64,000 bases of DNA. Source: Aquincolibacterium sp041674705. GTDB lineage: Bacteria; Omnitrophota; Omnitrophia; Omnitrophales; Aquincolibacteriaceae. Position 1 is the stretch's first letter. Every line of letters starts with the position of its first letter. A program made the translations under genes and the position numbers. The stretch is taken from assembly GCA_041674705.1 (NCBI GenBank), contig JBAYVF010000007.1, positions 1 through 64,000 on the forward strand, read 5' to 3'. Positions 24,589 to 32,162 of the stretch are shown piece by piece. The notes beneath the pieces were generated by a model. That model was not told the origin of the DNA, did not search any database, and saw only the letters and a list, made by a program, of their open reading frames with translations.

Positions 24589-25775
24589 ACGGCTTTTCCC
24601 GCGACCGCACCGCTGGCCCAGGCCCAGGCGAGATTGTAACCTCCCCGTCGGCCTTGCACGTCGAGGATCTCTCCCGCGAAATACAGTCCTTTCTGGAGTT
24701 TGGACTCCAGGGTCAACGGATCCACTTCGCCCGCCGGGATCCCTCCGGCCGTGAATTCAGCTTCATTCCACCCGCGTGTGCCGATCACCTTGAATTCTTT
24801 ATGTTTGAGCAGATGGGCAAGGGTAGAAGCGTCCGCATTTTGGAGGGCGGCTCGGAAAGCGAGGAAAAACTTGTGGATCAAAAGACCCTCCAGAAAATTC
24901 TCACGCGTCACGCCCTTTTCAAAACGACGGGAGAGCTCTTCGGTTAAAGCGCCCTCACTCATGAACGGGATCAGATCGACGCTCACGGTAACCTCTTGAA
25001 CATGTCTGCGATTCATGGCGATCGAAATCTCGTCGCTCACGTCCAAGATCGCGGTCCCGGAAAGTCCGTACTGCGTAAAAAGAAGTTCTCCGGACTCTGT
25101 CCGGATTTTCTTGCCTCCAATGAAACTCGTGACGGTCGCGCGAACTTTCTGTCCTTGAAGAAAATGACAGCATGGATCCTTCGCGACAAGCGCCACGGTG
25201 CTCGGCACCGGTTCGAGGATCCCGTGCCCCAATGAGGCGGCGAGCGTATAGCCGTTCCCGTCCGCGCCAAGCGCCGGGTAGGATTTACCTCCGGCGCATA
25301 AAATAACCTTTCGCCCTGTTTCTTTTTCTCCGGTCCGGGCGCAGACTTCAAATCCGTTTTTTACGGCGTGGATGTTTTTTATTTCACAGCCAAGATCAAG
25401 CGTCACTTTGAGCCGCTCAAGCTCCATTTCCAGCACCTTGAGGACGGAGGCGGCCTGATTGGTCACCGGAAAGATCCGGCCTGTTTCATCCGCATAAGTC
25501 GCAAGACCCAGCTCTTTGAAAAATTCGAGCATGGCGTCTTTTCCGAACTGACCCAGGACCGAACGGACAAGCGTCTGGCTTCCGGGATTATAAAAAGAAG
25601 CCCCGAGGGTTTCGTTCAGGAGATTGCAGCGGCCGGCGCCTGTGATGAGCAGTTTTTTCCCGAGCTTCGGCATTTTTTCACACACCAGAACGGACCGGCC
25701 TTCACGCTTCTCCATGATCGCCGCCATGATTCCCGCCGCGCCACCTCCGATGACGATCACATCATACTGAGCCAT
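24585..25775 (-). CDS. HI0933/YhiN-family FAD flavoprotein
   Basis: This 396-aa NAD(P)/FAD-dependent oxidoreductase of unknown substrate has an N-terminal dinucleotide fold VIVIGGGAAGIMAA, then KLGKKLLITGAGRCNLLNE (diagnostic of the family). AGGKSYPALGADGNGY, TQYGLSGTAILDVS and a C-terminal FAGEILDVQGRRGGYNLAWAWASG complete it. Its start overlaps the end of ygiQ by 14 nt, so it is co-transcribed behind ygiQ. Confidence 0.92.
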   Translation of the reverse strand: MAQYDVIVIGGGAAGIMAAIMEKREGRSVLVCEKMPKLGKKLLITGAGRCNLLNETLGASFYNPGSQTLVRSVLGQFGKDAMLEFFKELGLATYADETGRIFPVTNQAASVLKVLEMELERLKVTLDLGCEIKNIHAVKNGFEVCARTGEKETGRKVILCAGGKSYPALGADGNGYTLAASLGHGILEPVPSTVALVAKDPCCHFLQGQKVRATVTSFIGGKKIRTESGELLFTQYGLSGTAILDVSDEISIAMNRRHVQEVTVSVDLIPFMSEGALTEELSRRFEKGVTRENFLEGLLIHKFFLAFRAALQNADASTLAHLLKHKEFKVIGTRGWNEAEFTAGGIPAGEVDPLTLESKLQKGLYFAGEILDVQGRRGGYNLAWAWASGAVAGKAV

Positions 25776-27564
25776 GCTCTCTCCTTGGAAAACGGTTTGT
25801 ATCCCGTGTTTGCCGTTCCCCTATAATCATTCCCGTTCTTTTGGGTTGAACTAATTCGCGTTGATATTGCCGCTCTTTGTGGGTTTTGGCGGTCATGACC
25901 GGCTCGCCGGTCATGGGGTGCTTCCCCGTATAATACATGCACGTTGATAAAGTCATCGGTAAGGGCATAAAATCCTGCACCTGTTCCGGGTGCATGTGTT
26001 TTGAGGATAAATACGCGGCAAGCTCTCTGGCATCTCCATCCGTGCACCCCGGATGCGCGCTGACAAAATAATTCACCAGATATTGTTTCTTGCCAACCTT
26101 CTGGTTCATCGCCTGAAACCGCTCGGCAAACCGCTCATAGACCTTAAGCGGCGGTTTATTCATCTTCTTGAGAACCGCATCAGAGGCATGTTCCGGAGCC
26201 ACCTTCAGCTGACCGCTTACATGGTTTTTGCAAAGCGTCTCGAGGTACGCATCCGACTCTTTATCCACAAGCAGGTCATACCGGAGACCGCTTTGGATAA
26301 AAAGGTGTTTTACTTTCGGAATAGCCAGAACTTCCCGCCAGAGTTCCATGGATTTTTCGTAGCCAAGCTTCAGGTTTTTGCATTTCACGGGCATCATGCA
26401 TTGCTTGTCCCTGCAGGTCCCGGCTGTGTCCCACTGATCGCACATCGCGCCGTAGAGATTCGCGGTGGGGCCTCCGATATCGGTAAGGGTCCCTTTGAAT
26501 TCTTTCCGCGCCGCCAGAATCCGCACCTCATTTAAAACAGACTCCTTGCTGCGGCTCTGGATCATCCTCCCTTGATGCGCAAAAAGAGAACAGAAATTGC
26601 ATTCCCCGGCACAACCACGGTGCGCCGTGATGGAAAATCGCGTGGTCTCGAATCCCGGCACTCCCTGCCTGCCGGCAGGCAGGCGCCGATCGTCATAAAT
26701 CGGGTGCCAATCGCGTGCAAAAGGCAGCTCGTAGCAATGATCGAGTTCCGAGGTTGTAAGCGGCAATGCGGGCGGTTCCTGGATCACGAACCGAGTGCCG
26801 TGCGGCTGGATCACCGGTCTTCCTCGGATCGGATCCCCTTCCAGATAAGCAAGCTTGAACGCCTCGTTAAACTTGTCCTTATTCGTACTCGCTTCTTCAT
26901 AGGAGGGCAGGAGGACCGCCTGTTCAAACCCTTCGCTGTTATTCCGAAGGATCGCCGTACCCCGGATATTTTTCAGTTTCTTAACCTCTTCCCCATCGCG
27001 AAGGCGTCGCGCGATCTCGAGGATCGGGCTCTCCCCCATACCATAAACAAGTATATCCGCTTTCGCGTCCACCAAAATGGAACGACGGACTGTCTCCTCC
27101 CAATAATCAAAATGCGCGAAACGCCGCAAACTCGCCTCAACACCACCGAGGACGACCGGAATGCCCGGGAAAAGCCCTTTGATCTTACTGGTGTAAACGA
27201 TCGTCGCGCGGTTGGGCCTCAGACCCGACCGCCCCCCCGGCGAATAATCATCGGTACGCCGCGGTTTTTTGCTCGCGGTGTAATTGCTTACCATGGAATC
27301 CAGATTGCCGGCCGTCACCCCGAAAAAAAGACGCGGCCGCCCGAGCGCAAGAAAATCCTGAGTGGTTTTCCAGTCCGGTTGCGCGATGATACCGACCTTG
27401 TAACCCGCATCCTCCAGAACTCGCCCGATCAGCGCCGTGCCATAGGAAGGATGGTCCACGTAGGCGTCGCCCGTAATAAGAATAATGTCACACGCATCCC
27501 AGCCTCGCTCCGCGAGGTCTTGTTTTGAGATGGGAAGGAATTTTTTCCGGTCCGTTTTTTGCAT
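25762..27564 (-). CDS. ygiQ: YgiQ-family radical SAM protein
   Basis: The ATG at 27564 (MQKTDRKKFLPIS) gives 600 aa. A B12-binding-like N-terminal domain (DIILITGDAYVDHPSYG, PRLFFGVTAGNLDSMVSNYT) is followed by a radical SAM core with CAGECNFC (CxxxCxxC) and DIGGPTANLYG. The C-terminal KxxYLVNYFVSAHPGCTDGD is characteristic. The function is unproven. On the minus strand a TATAAT lies 6 nt before the ATG, so the transcript may be leaderless. Just before the radical SAM motif, a 20-nt palindrome inserts LPAGRQG in frame. Confidence 0.92.
   Translation of the reverse strand: MQKTDRKKFLPISKQDLAERGWDACDIILITGDAYVDHPSYGTALIGRVLEDAGYKVGIIAQPDWKTTQDFLALGRPRLFFGVTAGNLDSMVSNYTASKKPRRTDDYSPGGRSGLRPNRATIVYTSKIKGLFPGIPVVLGGVEASLRRFAHFDYWEETVRRSILVDAKADILVYGMGESPILEIARRLRDGEEVKKLKNIRGTAILRNNSEGFEQAVLLPSYEEASTNKDKFNEAFKLAYLEGDPIRGRPVIQPHGTRFVIQEPPALPLTTSELDHCYELPFARDWHPIYDDRRLPAGRQGVPGFETTRFSITAHRGCAGECNFCSLFAHQGRMIQSRSKESVLNEVRILAARKEFKGTLTDIGGPTANLYGAMCDQWDTAGTCRDKQCMMPVKCKNLKLGYEKSMELWREVLAIPKVKHLFIQSGLRYDLLVDKESDAYLETLCKNHVSGQLKVAPEHASDAVLKKMNKPPLKVYERFAERFQAMNQKVGKKQYLVNYFVSAHPGCTDGDARELAAYLSSKHMHPEQVQDFMPLPMTLSTCMYYTGKHPMTGEPVMTAKTHKERQYQRELVQPKRTGMIIGERQTRDTNRFPRREHGSV
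26664..26683. repeat. Perfect 20-nt palindrome inside ygiQ
   Basis: CCTGCCTGCCGGCAGGCAGG reads in frame on the minus strand as part of LPAGRQG, just before the PGFETTRFSITAHRGC block. A diverged copy is in the giant ORF at 46647-46669. Confidence 0.75.
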
Positions 27565-27642
27565 GCCAGGATTATAACCTCCCGGAACCAAAGGCCAAAG
27601 TCTAAAGGTTCTGCGCAGCGAAGCGGATTTCGTTGCGAAACG

Positions 27643-27800
27643 ACTCGTGATATAATGCCCGAGATCATCACTTAGCGACCCACGGGAAGCTAAGCGATAA
27701 GATCGAGGTCACCCCGCCTCTTGCATTCTGCAAGAATGCGGCGGGGTTTAATTCGCGCTCATAACTTATGTCGCTTCGCTCCGCAAGTTATGCGCTCATT
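27643..27800 (+). promoter_or_regulatory. Extended -10 promoter and structured leader of sodB
   Basis: TGATATAAT (-10 box 27651-27656) is an extended -10 promoter. The roughly 155-nt leader can form CTTAGC/GCTAAG (27671-27676 with 27689-27694). A terminator-like hairpin follows, CCCCGCC/GGCGGGG (27712-27718 with 27740-27746) trailed by TTTAATT. A third, ATAACTT/AAGTTAT, ends just before the ribosome-binding site. The order suggests an attenuator or riboswitch-like control. I recognise no known class. Confidence 0.5.
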
Positions 27801-27815
27801 AAAGGAGGATTTATC

Positions 27816-28400
27816 ATGCCATTCACACTTCCCGAACTGCCTTATGCTTTAGACGCCCTCGCACCCCAGATCAGCAAAGAAACGCTCGAGTATCATTACG
27901 GCAAGCACCATCAAGCCTATGTCACGAACCTCAACAAACTCACGGACGGAAAACCCGAGGCCTCAAAAAGTCTGGAAGAATTGATCAAGAAAGCCAAAGG
28001 GCCTGTGTTCAACAATGCCGCACAAGTCTGGAACCACACCTTTTACTGGAATTGCCTGAAGCCCCAAGGCGGCGGGCTTCCGACCGGCGCTTTACTCGAG
28101 GCGATCAATACTTCTTTTGGAAGCTTTGAGGAGTTTAAAACACTTTTCACGAGTATGGCCGTCGGGCTCTTTGGGTCCGGTTGGGCGTGGCTGGTCAAGG
28201 ACGATGATGGTTCTTTCGGAGTCGAAGCGATGTCGAATGCCGGAAATCCCCTAACGAACGGCCAAACACCGCTTCTCACCTGCGATGTATGGGAACACGC
28301 CTATTACATTGATTACCGGAATGCCCGTGCGAAATACGTGGAGACGTTCTGGAATCTGGTGAATTGGGAGTTTGTGGCGAAAAATCTGAACATCGGATGA
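27816..28400 (+). CDS. sodB: Superoxide dismutase (Fe type)
   Basis: This protein of 194 aa starts at the ATG at 27816 behind AAAGGAGG. Metal ligands are in EYHYGKHHQAY, WNHTFYW, and DVWEHAYYIDY. NNAAQVWNHTFYWNCL and FGSGWAWLV mark the iron rather than manganese type. It converts superoxide to peroxide and oxygen in the cytoplasm, complementing the peroxide-reducing rubrerythrin elsewhere in the window. The stop codon lies in a GGATGG dispersed repeat. Confidence 0.95.
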   Translation: MPFTLPELPYALDALAPQISKETLEYHYGKHHQAYVTNLNKLTDGKPEASKSLEELIKKAKGPVFNNAAQVWNHTFYWNCLKPQGGGLPTGALLEAINTSFGSFEEFKTLFTSMAVGLFGSGWAWLVKDDDGSFGVEAMSNAGNPLTNGQTPLLTCDVWEHAYYIDYRNARAKYVETFWNLVNWEFVAKNLNIG

Positions 28401-28462
28401 TGGATGGAGGAGGGAGGATGGCGAAAAACACTGCTGGACGCCTTCCACCATCCGCCATCCGT
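28395..28462. repeat. GGATGG-type inverted repeat, copy 1
   Basis: GGATGATGGATGGAGGAGG and its imperfect inverse CCACCATCCGCCATCC flank a short spacer containing GACGCCTTCC. It overlaps the sodB stop and lies in the convergent gap. A second copy is at 37374-37450. Confidence 0.65.
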
Positions 28463-28471
28463 TTTCCTGTT

Positions 28472-28963
28472 TTAATTCAACATCGCCTGCATTCTTGAGA
28501 TCGCTTTTGCAGTGAGCGAGTACTCAGGATTTTGCTCGAGGGCATGGCGATAGGCCTCTAGCGCTTGGGTCCAATCTCCCATGTGCTCCCAAACCCGACC
28601 CAAGTTATACCAGGCATAAAACCTTCCGTCATAGCGCTCAGCCGTGGTCGCCTTCTCAAGCCAAGGAATGGCTTCTTCCCAACGTCCCGTCTCGATCATG
28701 TACGCCCCGATATCATTGTAGGGATTTCCATAGTCCGGATCCAAGCGAACCGCTTTTTCACATTCCCGGATCGCGTCCCCATAACGGCCCTTAACGCTAT
28801 AGGCCCACCCTAAACAGGTGTGCGCCTCCGGCGTGGGCTGGGACGCAAGGGACTTGAGATAAAGCTCGATGGCCAGATCCACCTTCCCGGCCATCTGTTG
28901 ATGGTAGGCGTCTTGAAGAAGTTTCGCAGCGTCTTCGTCTTTATTCGGATTAAACTCATTCAT
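28472..28963 (-). CDS. Tetratricopeptide-repeat protein
   Basis: This 163-aa protein has about four TPR units (for example KVDLAIELYLKSLASQPTPEAHTCLGWAYSV and DAIRECEKAVRLDPDYGNPYNDIGAYM, each only partly quoted). TPR units form a helical protein-binding scaffold. The ATG at 28963 (MNEFNPNKDED) is preferred, because the longer frame runs back into a GTACGG palindrome. It probably ends the leftward operon, and the partner is unknown. Confidence 0.85.
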   Translation of the reverse strand: MNEFNPNKDEDAAKLLQDAYHQQMAGKVDLAIELYLKSLASQPTPEAHTCLGWAYSVKGRYGDAIRECEKAVRLDPDYGNPYNDIGAYMIETGRWEEAIPWLEKATTAERYDGRFYAWYNLGRVWEHMGDWTQALEAYRHALEQNPEYSLTAKAISRMQAMLN

Positions 28964-28983
28964 TTTTATACCCAGGATTTCGT

Positions 28984-29043
28984 AAGGCGTACGGAGTACG
29001 GCGAAAAACATTACGCAATACGCCGTACACCTTCCGCCGTACG
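28984..29043. repeat. GTACGG palindromic element, copy 2
   Basis: GGCGTACGGAGTACGGCG and CGCCGTACACCTTCCGCCGTACG arms fill the gap between the metallo-hydrolase and TPR genes. Readthrough from its edge would add AVLRTPYE-like residues to the TPR frame. Confidence 0.8.
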
Positions 29044-29045
29044 AG

Positions 29046-29651
29046 TTAGAATCTCATGAACGGGTTCGTGCGCTGCTCGTTGCCGATCGTCGAGGAATCC
29101 GCATCGCCGTAAGCGTGCCCCGGAAAAACCTGGAGCGATCCGTCCAGTCCGGCAAGACGCTTCAGGCTTTGCATCATTTTCTTTTCATCGCCGCCCGGAA
29201 GATCGCAACGGCCGCAAGCCCCCACAAAAAGCGTATCGCCGGTGATGATCCTGTCGCCCGCCAGAACGCACTGCGCCCCTTCGGTGTGGCCCGGCGTGTG
29301 AAGAAAGGTCATTTCCAGATCTCCGATCCGGAGTTTGGAACCTTCCCGGGTTTCCACAAGATGCTCTTTGAACTCTTTCAGGAATTTCGCCTCGTTTTCA
29401 TGGACATAAATTTTGCACTTTGTTTTTTTGATCAAGCCTTCAACACCATTCGCATGATCAAAGTGCGTATGCGTGAGGACCCCCGCCACAACCTTCATGT
29501 CGTCTTTTTCGGCTTCCTTTAAAACGGCGTCCACGTCCCAGGCCGGATCCACCATGGCGCATTCTTTTTTCTTTTTATCGCCGATGAGATAAACAAAATT
29601 CCCCATATAGCCCACAGGGATCTGTCTGAAATAAAGATTCTTGCTATCCAC
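29046..29651 (-). CDS. Metallo-beta-lactamase-fold hydrolase (glyoxalase II-like)
   Basis: This 201-aa enzyme has the HxHxDH motif in THTHFDHANG, the third histidine in HTPGHTEG, GDTLFVGACGRCDLPGG, and a late GHAYGD histidine. This pattern fits hydroxyacylglutathione hydrolase or persulfide dioxygenase relatives; the substrate is undecided. Its start overlaps the folA stop by 8 nt, so the two are translationally coupled. Confidence 0.9.
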   Translation of the reverse strand: MDSKNLYFRQIPVGYMGNFVYLIGDKKKKECAMVDPAWDVDAVLKEAEKDDMKVVAGVLTHTHFDHANGVEGLIKKTKCKIYVHENEAKFLKEFKEHLVETREGSKLRIGDLEMTFLHTPGHTEGAQCVLAGDRIITGDTLFVGACGRCDLPGGDEKKMMQSLKRLAGLDGSLQVFPGHAYGDADSSTIGNEQRTNPFMRF

Positions 29652-30138
29652 AGCAACAGCAGCTCTTATTCTTCACTTTCTCGTAATAAATCACTTCGAG
29701 GGTGGGATCATCTTGAATTTTGAGCCGCTTTTTTTCTACAAAGGACGGCGGGATCTCCGGGTAAAGAACATCCCCTTCGTAATCGGCGTGGATGCGGGTC
29801 AGGTAGATCGCGTCGACGCGATCGATCGTGGTCCGGTAGAGCTCGGCCCCTCCGATGATAAAGGCGTGCTCGGTCTTGACGTTCTTTAAAGCCTCATCCA
29901 AGGAAGCGAAAAATGTTTGCCCCGGGTAGGGCTTCGCGCCACTCCGGTCCAGGATGATATTCGTGCGCCCCGGCAAGGCTTTGCATCCAAGGCTTTCGAA
30001 CGTTTTGAGACCCATGATCACCGTCTGTCCGAGGGTCGTCGCTTTGAAATGTTGCAAATCTTTAGAAAAATGCCAGGGAAGCTGATTCCCTTTTCCAATC
30101 ACCCGTTTATTAGCGACTGCGACAATATGATAAAGCAT
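29644..30138 (-). CDS. folA: Dihydrofolate reductase
   Basis: This 164-aa enzyme regenerates tetrahydrofolate consumed by thymidylate synthase, whose gene lies just upstream. IVAVANKRVIGKGNQLPWHFSKDLQHFK, GQTVIMGLKTFES, LPGRTNIIL and FIIGGAELY are family blocks. The C-terminus ends KSCCCCG, an odd run of four cysteines in the part of the gene that overlaps the downstream gene. Confidence 0.95.
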   Translation of the reverse strand: MLYHIVAVANKRVIGKGNQLPWHFSKDLQHFKATTLGQTVIMGLKTFESLGCKALPGRTNIILDRSGAKPYPGQTFFASLDEALKNVKTEHAFIIGGAELYRTTIDRVDAIYLTRIHADYEGDVLYPEIPPSFVEKKRLKIQDDPTLEVIYYEKVKNKSCCCCG

Positions 30139-30149
30139 GATAAACCTCC

Positions 30150-30226
30150 GAGACTAGAGACCGGAGACTGAAGACTGGAGACCCAAGCTTTTAGCTTTAG
30201 TCTGTGGTCTGTAGTCTGTGGTCTGA
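30150..30226. repeat. AGACTG-type inverted repeat between thyA and folA
   Basis: AGACTAGAGACCGGAGACTG... on the left is mirrored by TTTAGTCTGTGGTCTGTAGTCTGTGGTCTG on the right around an AAGCTTTTAGCTT centre. This is the fullest copy of the family also seen at 4037 and 16624. It separates two genes of one operon. Confidence 0.7.
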
Positions 30227-30227
30227 T

Positions 30228-31022
30228 TTATACCGCCACCGGCGCTTTGATCGCAGGCCACGGATCATAATGTTCGAGCGTAAAGTCTTCGTACTTAAAA
30301 TCGAAAATATTTTGGACTTTGGGGTTCAAGATCATGCGGGGCTGCGAACGCGGTTCGCGCGAAAGCTGAAGCTTCACTTGTTCCATGTGATTTGAATAAA
30401 TATGAACATCTCCAAAAGTGTGGACGAACTCTCCGGGCTGAAGACCCGTGACCTGCGCCATCATGAGCGTCAGAAGCGCGTAAGAAGCGATATTAAAAGG
30501 CACGCCCAGAAAGACATCGGCGCTTCGCTGATAAAGCTGGCAGGAAAGTTTTCCGTTCAACACATAGAACTGAAAGAAGGCGTGACAAGGCGGTAGCGCC
30601 ATCTTGTCGATCTCCCCGACATTCCAGGCGCTCACGATGATCCGGCGGCTGTCCGGGGTTTTCCGGATCATCTCCACCGCTTGCGTGATCTGGTCCACGA
30701 CGGTGCCGTCCATGCGTTTCCACGCGCGCCATTGGGCGCCGTAGACCGGTCCGAGATCCCCGTTTTGATCCGCCCACTCATCCCAAATGGTCACACCGTT
30801 ATCTTTCAGAAACTTAATATTCGTATCGCCACGAAGCAGCCACAGAAGCTCGTAAACCACGGCCTTGGTGTAGATCTTCTTGGTGGTAAGGAGCGGAAAT
30901 CCCTTGGAAAGATCAAATCGCATTTGATAACCGAACGTGCTGATCGTGCCCGTGCCGGTGCGATCTTTTTTCTCAGTCCCATGATCAAGAATATGCCTTA
31001 AAAGATCCAGATATTGTTTCAT
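30228..31022 (-). CDS. thyA: Thymidylate synthase
   Basis: This 264-aa protein has the same length as the E. coli enzyme. It methylates dUMP with methylene-tetrahydrofolate. RTGTGTISTFGYQMRFDL, the catalytic cysteine in LPPCHAFFQFYV, QRSADVFLGVPFNIASYA and DVHIYSNHMEQ are all present. The start overlaps the stop of the DUF4340 gene by 4 nt. It forms a thyA-folA pair. Confidence 0.97.
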   Translation of the reverse strand: MKQYLDLLRHILDHGTEKKDRTGTGTISTFGYQMRFDLSKGFPLLTTKKIYTKAVVYELLWLLRGDTNIKFLKDNGVTIWDEWADQNGDLGPVYGAQWRAWKRMDGTVVDQITQAVEMIRKTPDSRRIIVSAWNVGEIDKMALPPCHAFFQFYVLNGKLSCQLYQRSADVFLGVPFNIASYALLTLMMAQVTGLQPGEFVHTFGDVHIYSNHMEQVKLQLSREPRSQPRMILNPKVQNIFDFKYEDFTLEHYDPWPAIKAPVAV

Positions 31023-32131
31023 GTCACTTGCCCGCCAGCGCTTGGTGGCGCGGCTTGTTCCTGCTCTTCCTGTAGGGCGGTCGAGATGTCTTGCGATATG
31101 TCTTTCTTGGTTTCCGCGACGGGCGGAGCATCTTTTAAAAAATGCGTGTCATCGACATTCAGGTCGTCAAAAAAAGAAGCTTGAAGCCCGAAAACCGTAG
31201 AATTTCCCGAGCGAGCCACATAAAGAAGCTCTGCTTTTTCGTCCTTGGATCCCGCATTGAGAAATGTTTTCTTGCTCTCCTCGATCACGGCCAACTGCCA
31301 CACGGGCTTCTCTAAACCATACCCCGGCCCGCCAGGGTCCACGACCTTTTGCGCCTGAATACTGTTCATCGCCGCAATAAATTTCAGAACTTTGTCAGGG
31401 TCAGGTAAGGAAGAGACATCCTGACGCAGGAATTTCCAGGAAATTTTGAGCGGGTCTTTGGGATCGGTCTCACGCTTGAGACCTGCTACCCTCGTTTTTT
31501 CCTCACCCTGGATCCTGAAAACGGCAACCTCGGTCACCTTCTCAGTATCCAGATTGAAAAGACGAAGATCGGCCCAAGGAGCGCTCGCCGGAACCGCCTC
31601 CTTGAAATTTTCAAAGATCCCCAAGAGCTCTTCCATGTTTGCGTCTACAAGATAAACGTTTTCACTTTTAGCCTGACGCATAAAATAGCCGTTTTCACCC
31701 GCCTTTTGGGTCCCAAGCCGAAGATCCAGAAGCAAAACGTTTCCGGCCCCAAAAAGTTGCATCGAAAAAGCCTCGGCGTCCTGAATGCCAAAATCCGTGA
31801 AGAGCTTTTTCCCGGAACCGCGTAGCTCGCCTTGAGCTGATCGAAGTTTTTCAATAAGCGCTTCCACTTTCACGGGATCTGCTTGGGCGCCCCAAAGACT
31901 TTTCACTTTCCAAATACCATTCTCGTTGGCGAGTTCTACAACCGGAGATTGATTGCCGTGACGGATCGTGATCCTTTCAAGTTTCGCCGGATCGAATCTT
32001 GCAAAAGCAACACGGCCTCCCTGCGCTGCCCCCGCGTTATCGCCCGCGGAACGCGCCAAGGACTTCAAAAGGATCCCCGCTGCGAGGATGCCGAAAATAA
32101 TACTTAAGACAATGATCTGTTTTGGTTTCAT
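31019..32131 (-). CDS. DUF4340-domain protein, partner of the GldFG-like ABC system
   Basis: This 370-aa protein has one N-terminal membrane anchor (IIVLSIIFGILAAGILL) and an extracytoplasmic beta-rich region. DUF4340 repeats begin near residue 50 (FDPAKLERITIRHG, NGIWKVKSLWGAQADPVKVEALI). DUF4340 genes commonly follow GldG-like genes, which fits here. The function is unknown. It is 31 nt behind the permease and overlaps thyA by 4 nt. Confidence 0.8.
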   Translation of the reverse strand: MKPKQIIVLSIIFGILAAGILLKSLARSAGDNAGAAQGGRVAFARFDPAKLERITIRHGNQSPVVELANENGIWKVKSLWGAQADPVKVEALIEKLRSAQGELRGSGKKLFTDFGIQDAEAFSMQLFGAGNVLLLDLRLGTQKAGENGYFMRQAKSENVYLVDANMEELLGIFENFKEAVPASAPWADLRLFNLDTEKVTEVAVFRIQGEEKTRVAGLKRETDPKDPLKISWKFLRQDVSSLPDPDKVLKFIAAMNSIQAQKVVDPGGPGYGLEKPVWQLAVIEESKKTFLNAGSKDEKAELLYVARSGNSTVFGLQASFFDDLNVDDTHFLKDAPPVAETKKDISQDISTALQEEQEQAAPPSAGGQVT

Positions 32132-32162
32132 AGATTTTTACTGTTTCAAAACCAGGCCTTGT

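Noticed and set aside
27660..27750. Known riboswitch class (manganese, SAM, cobalamin, fluoride) before sodB
   Set aside because: None of the conserved core blocks of those classes as I remember them is present. Only generic hairpins are seen.
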